From NCBI GenBank assembly GCA_011372335.1, contig DRSY01000107.1, forward strand, positions 1 to 5,557: a DNA stretch of 5,557 nucleotides, read 5' to 3'. The notes under the pieces were generated by a model. That model was given only the letters and a program-made list of their open reading frames with translations. It did not search any database and was not told where the DNA came from. Position 1 is the stretch's first letter. Each line of letters opens with the position of its first letter. Shown one piece after another: positions 4,914 to 5,557 of this stretch. Source of the DNA: Candidatus Woesearchaeota archaeon. Lineage in GTDB: Archaea; Nanobdellota; Nanobdellia; Woesearchaeales; SM23-78. Made by a program: the position numbers and the translations under genes.

Positions 4914-5557
4914 ATGCCGGAACTAAAGAGAAGCTTAGGTATAGGAACAATAATCGCATTAACCCTTACAGCGATGATAGGCACAGGCATGTTCTTTGGC
5001 ACAGCTATTGGATCCAAGTACTCGGGTAATGCAGTGCTAATAGCATGGGCTCTTCTACTTCTTCTTAGTCTTTACGTAGCAGCGTGCTTTGGAGAGCTAA
5101 TAGCGTTATTCCCCAGAGCAGGCGGAGTATATGAATTCTCAAAACAAGCTTATGGAAGCTTCTTCTCCTTCCTAATAGGTTGGATTACATGGATGATGGC
5201 AAACATAAGTGTTACAGTCCTCATAATAGCAGCGCTTGAATACCTACTCCCCCTTAGCTTCGCGTTACATTACAAAATCCTTATAGCAACAGGCATAATC
5301 ATTCTCCTTAACTTCATAACTTACCTTGGGGTTGAGACTAGTGGTGCGGCTCTCATATTCTTTGCTTTAATAACCATAATCTTATTCCTAGCGATTATAA
5401 TCCCAGGCGCTATGCATCTCAACCTGAATAATTTCAAACCATTATTCTCAGGTCCTTATATACTTGTTTTTGTCTCATTATTCTACATGCTCGAAGCGTT
5501 AATGGGATGGGAGGAAGCCTCCTTCTTAGCAGAGGAGACAAAGAACCCTGAGAAGAC
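4914..5557 (+). CDS. APC-superfamily amino acid permease, 3' part cut off by window edge
   Basis: An open frame of 214 codons begins at ATG 4914 and continues past the window edge. The predicted protein is very hydrophobic and starts, as family members do, with a short cytosolic tail (MPELKRSLG). TM1 (about 10-32) contains MIGTGMFFGTAIG (21-33), the unwound GxG substrate-binding motif of amino acid/polyamine/organocation transporters. TM2 is about 40-62. GELIALFPRAGGVYEF (60-75) is the conserved segment after TM2. Further membrane segments lie at about 82-112, 119-137, 143-166 and 181-199. GWEEASFLAEETKNPEK (198-214) matches the TM6 and loop signature ending in E-x-KNPE. It should import amino acids or a related small amine across the cytoplasmic membrane by H+ or Na+ coupling or exchange; the substrate cannot be told from this part. 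It is divergent from the dph2-like gene and may be regulated through the repeats at 4823-4871. Confidence 0.9.
   Translation, partial: MPELKRSLGIGTIIALTLTAMIGTGMFFGTAIGSKYSGNAVLIAWALLLLLSLYVAACFGELIALFPRAGGVYEFSKQAYGSFFSFLIGWITWMMANISVTVLIIAALEYLLPLSFALHYKILIATGIIILLNFITYLGVETSGAALIFFALITIILFLAIIIPGAMHLNLNNFKPLFSGPYILVFVSLFYMLEALMGWEEASFLAEETKNPEK

Noticed and set aside
1..5557. CRISPR arrays, insertion sequences, attachment sites or phage genes.
   Set aside because: No regularly spaced repeats, transposase-like frames or terminal inverted repeats were found; the gene content is ordinary housekeeping, sugar metabolism and transport.

Overview
The window looks archaeal. It encodes the gamma subunit of archaeal initiation factor 2 (aIF2γ), an archaeal-type ribosomal protein uS7 and a diphthamide-synthesis protein. 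Five of its six genes have a TATA-like box whose centre lies about 26 to 31 bp upstream of the start codon, which predicts leaderless or nearly leaderless mRNAs. The DNA is AT-rich. The exact lineage cannot be fixed from sequence alone; a small-genome (DPANN-like) or other uncultured archaeon is a reasonable guess.

Left part (1-1635, minus strand): a GH15-like glycosidase runs off the left edge. Upstream of it, on the same strand and 91 nt away, is a HAD-IIB phosphatase of the mannosyl-3-phosphoglycerate phosphatase type. They may form a two-gene sugar or compatible-solute unit, but no synthase is visible.

Gap 1636-1917: this non-coding stretch of about 280 bp is not empty. Read on the minus strand, it holds the terminator of the aIF2γ gene, then about 105 nt that could fold into four evenly spaced short hairpins closed by a basal helix and followed by T runs, then the phosphatase promoter. 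I could not match the 105-nt element to a known RNA family; it is the least explained feature here.

Centre (1918-4772): a translation-related cluster. aIF2γ (minus) and uS7 (plus) diverge from a 93-bp intergenic region carrying a TATA box for each. uS7 converges on a short Dph2-like gene (minus). The aIF2γ has a lysine-rich N-terminal tail of about 75-80 residues. The Dph2-like protein starts exactly at the domain 1/domain 2 boundary and lacks the first of the three iron-sulfur-cluster cysteines. uS7 stands as a single gene rather than in the usual str-type operon.

Right part (4773-5557): a 141-bp divergent intergenic region contains a perfect 11-bp palindrome and two further half-sites one helical turn apart, a candidate operator. 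It is followed by an APC-superfamily amino-acid permease that runs off the right edge.
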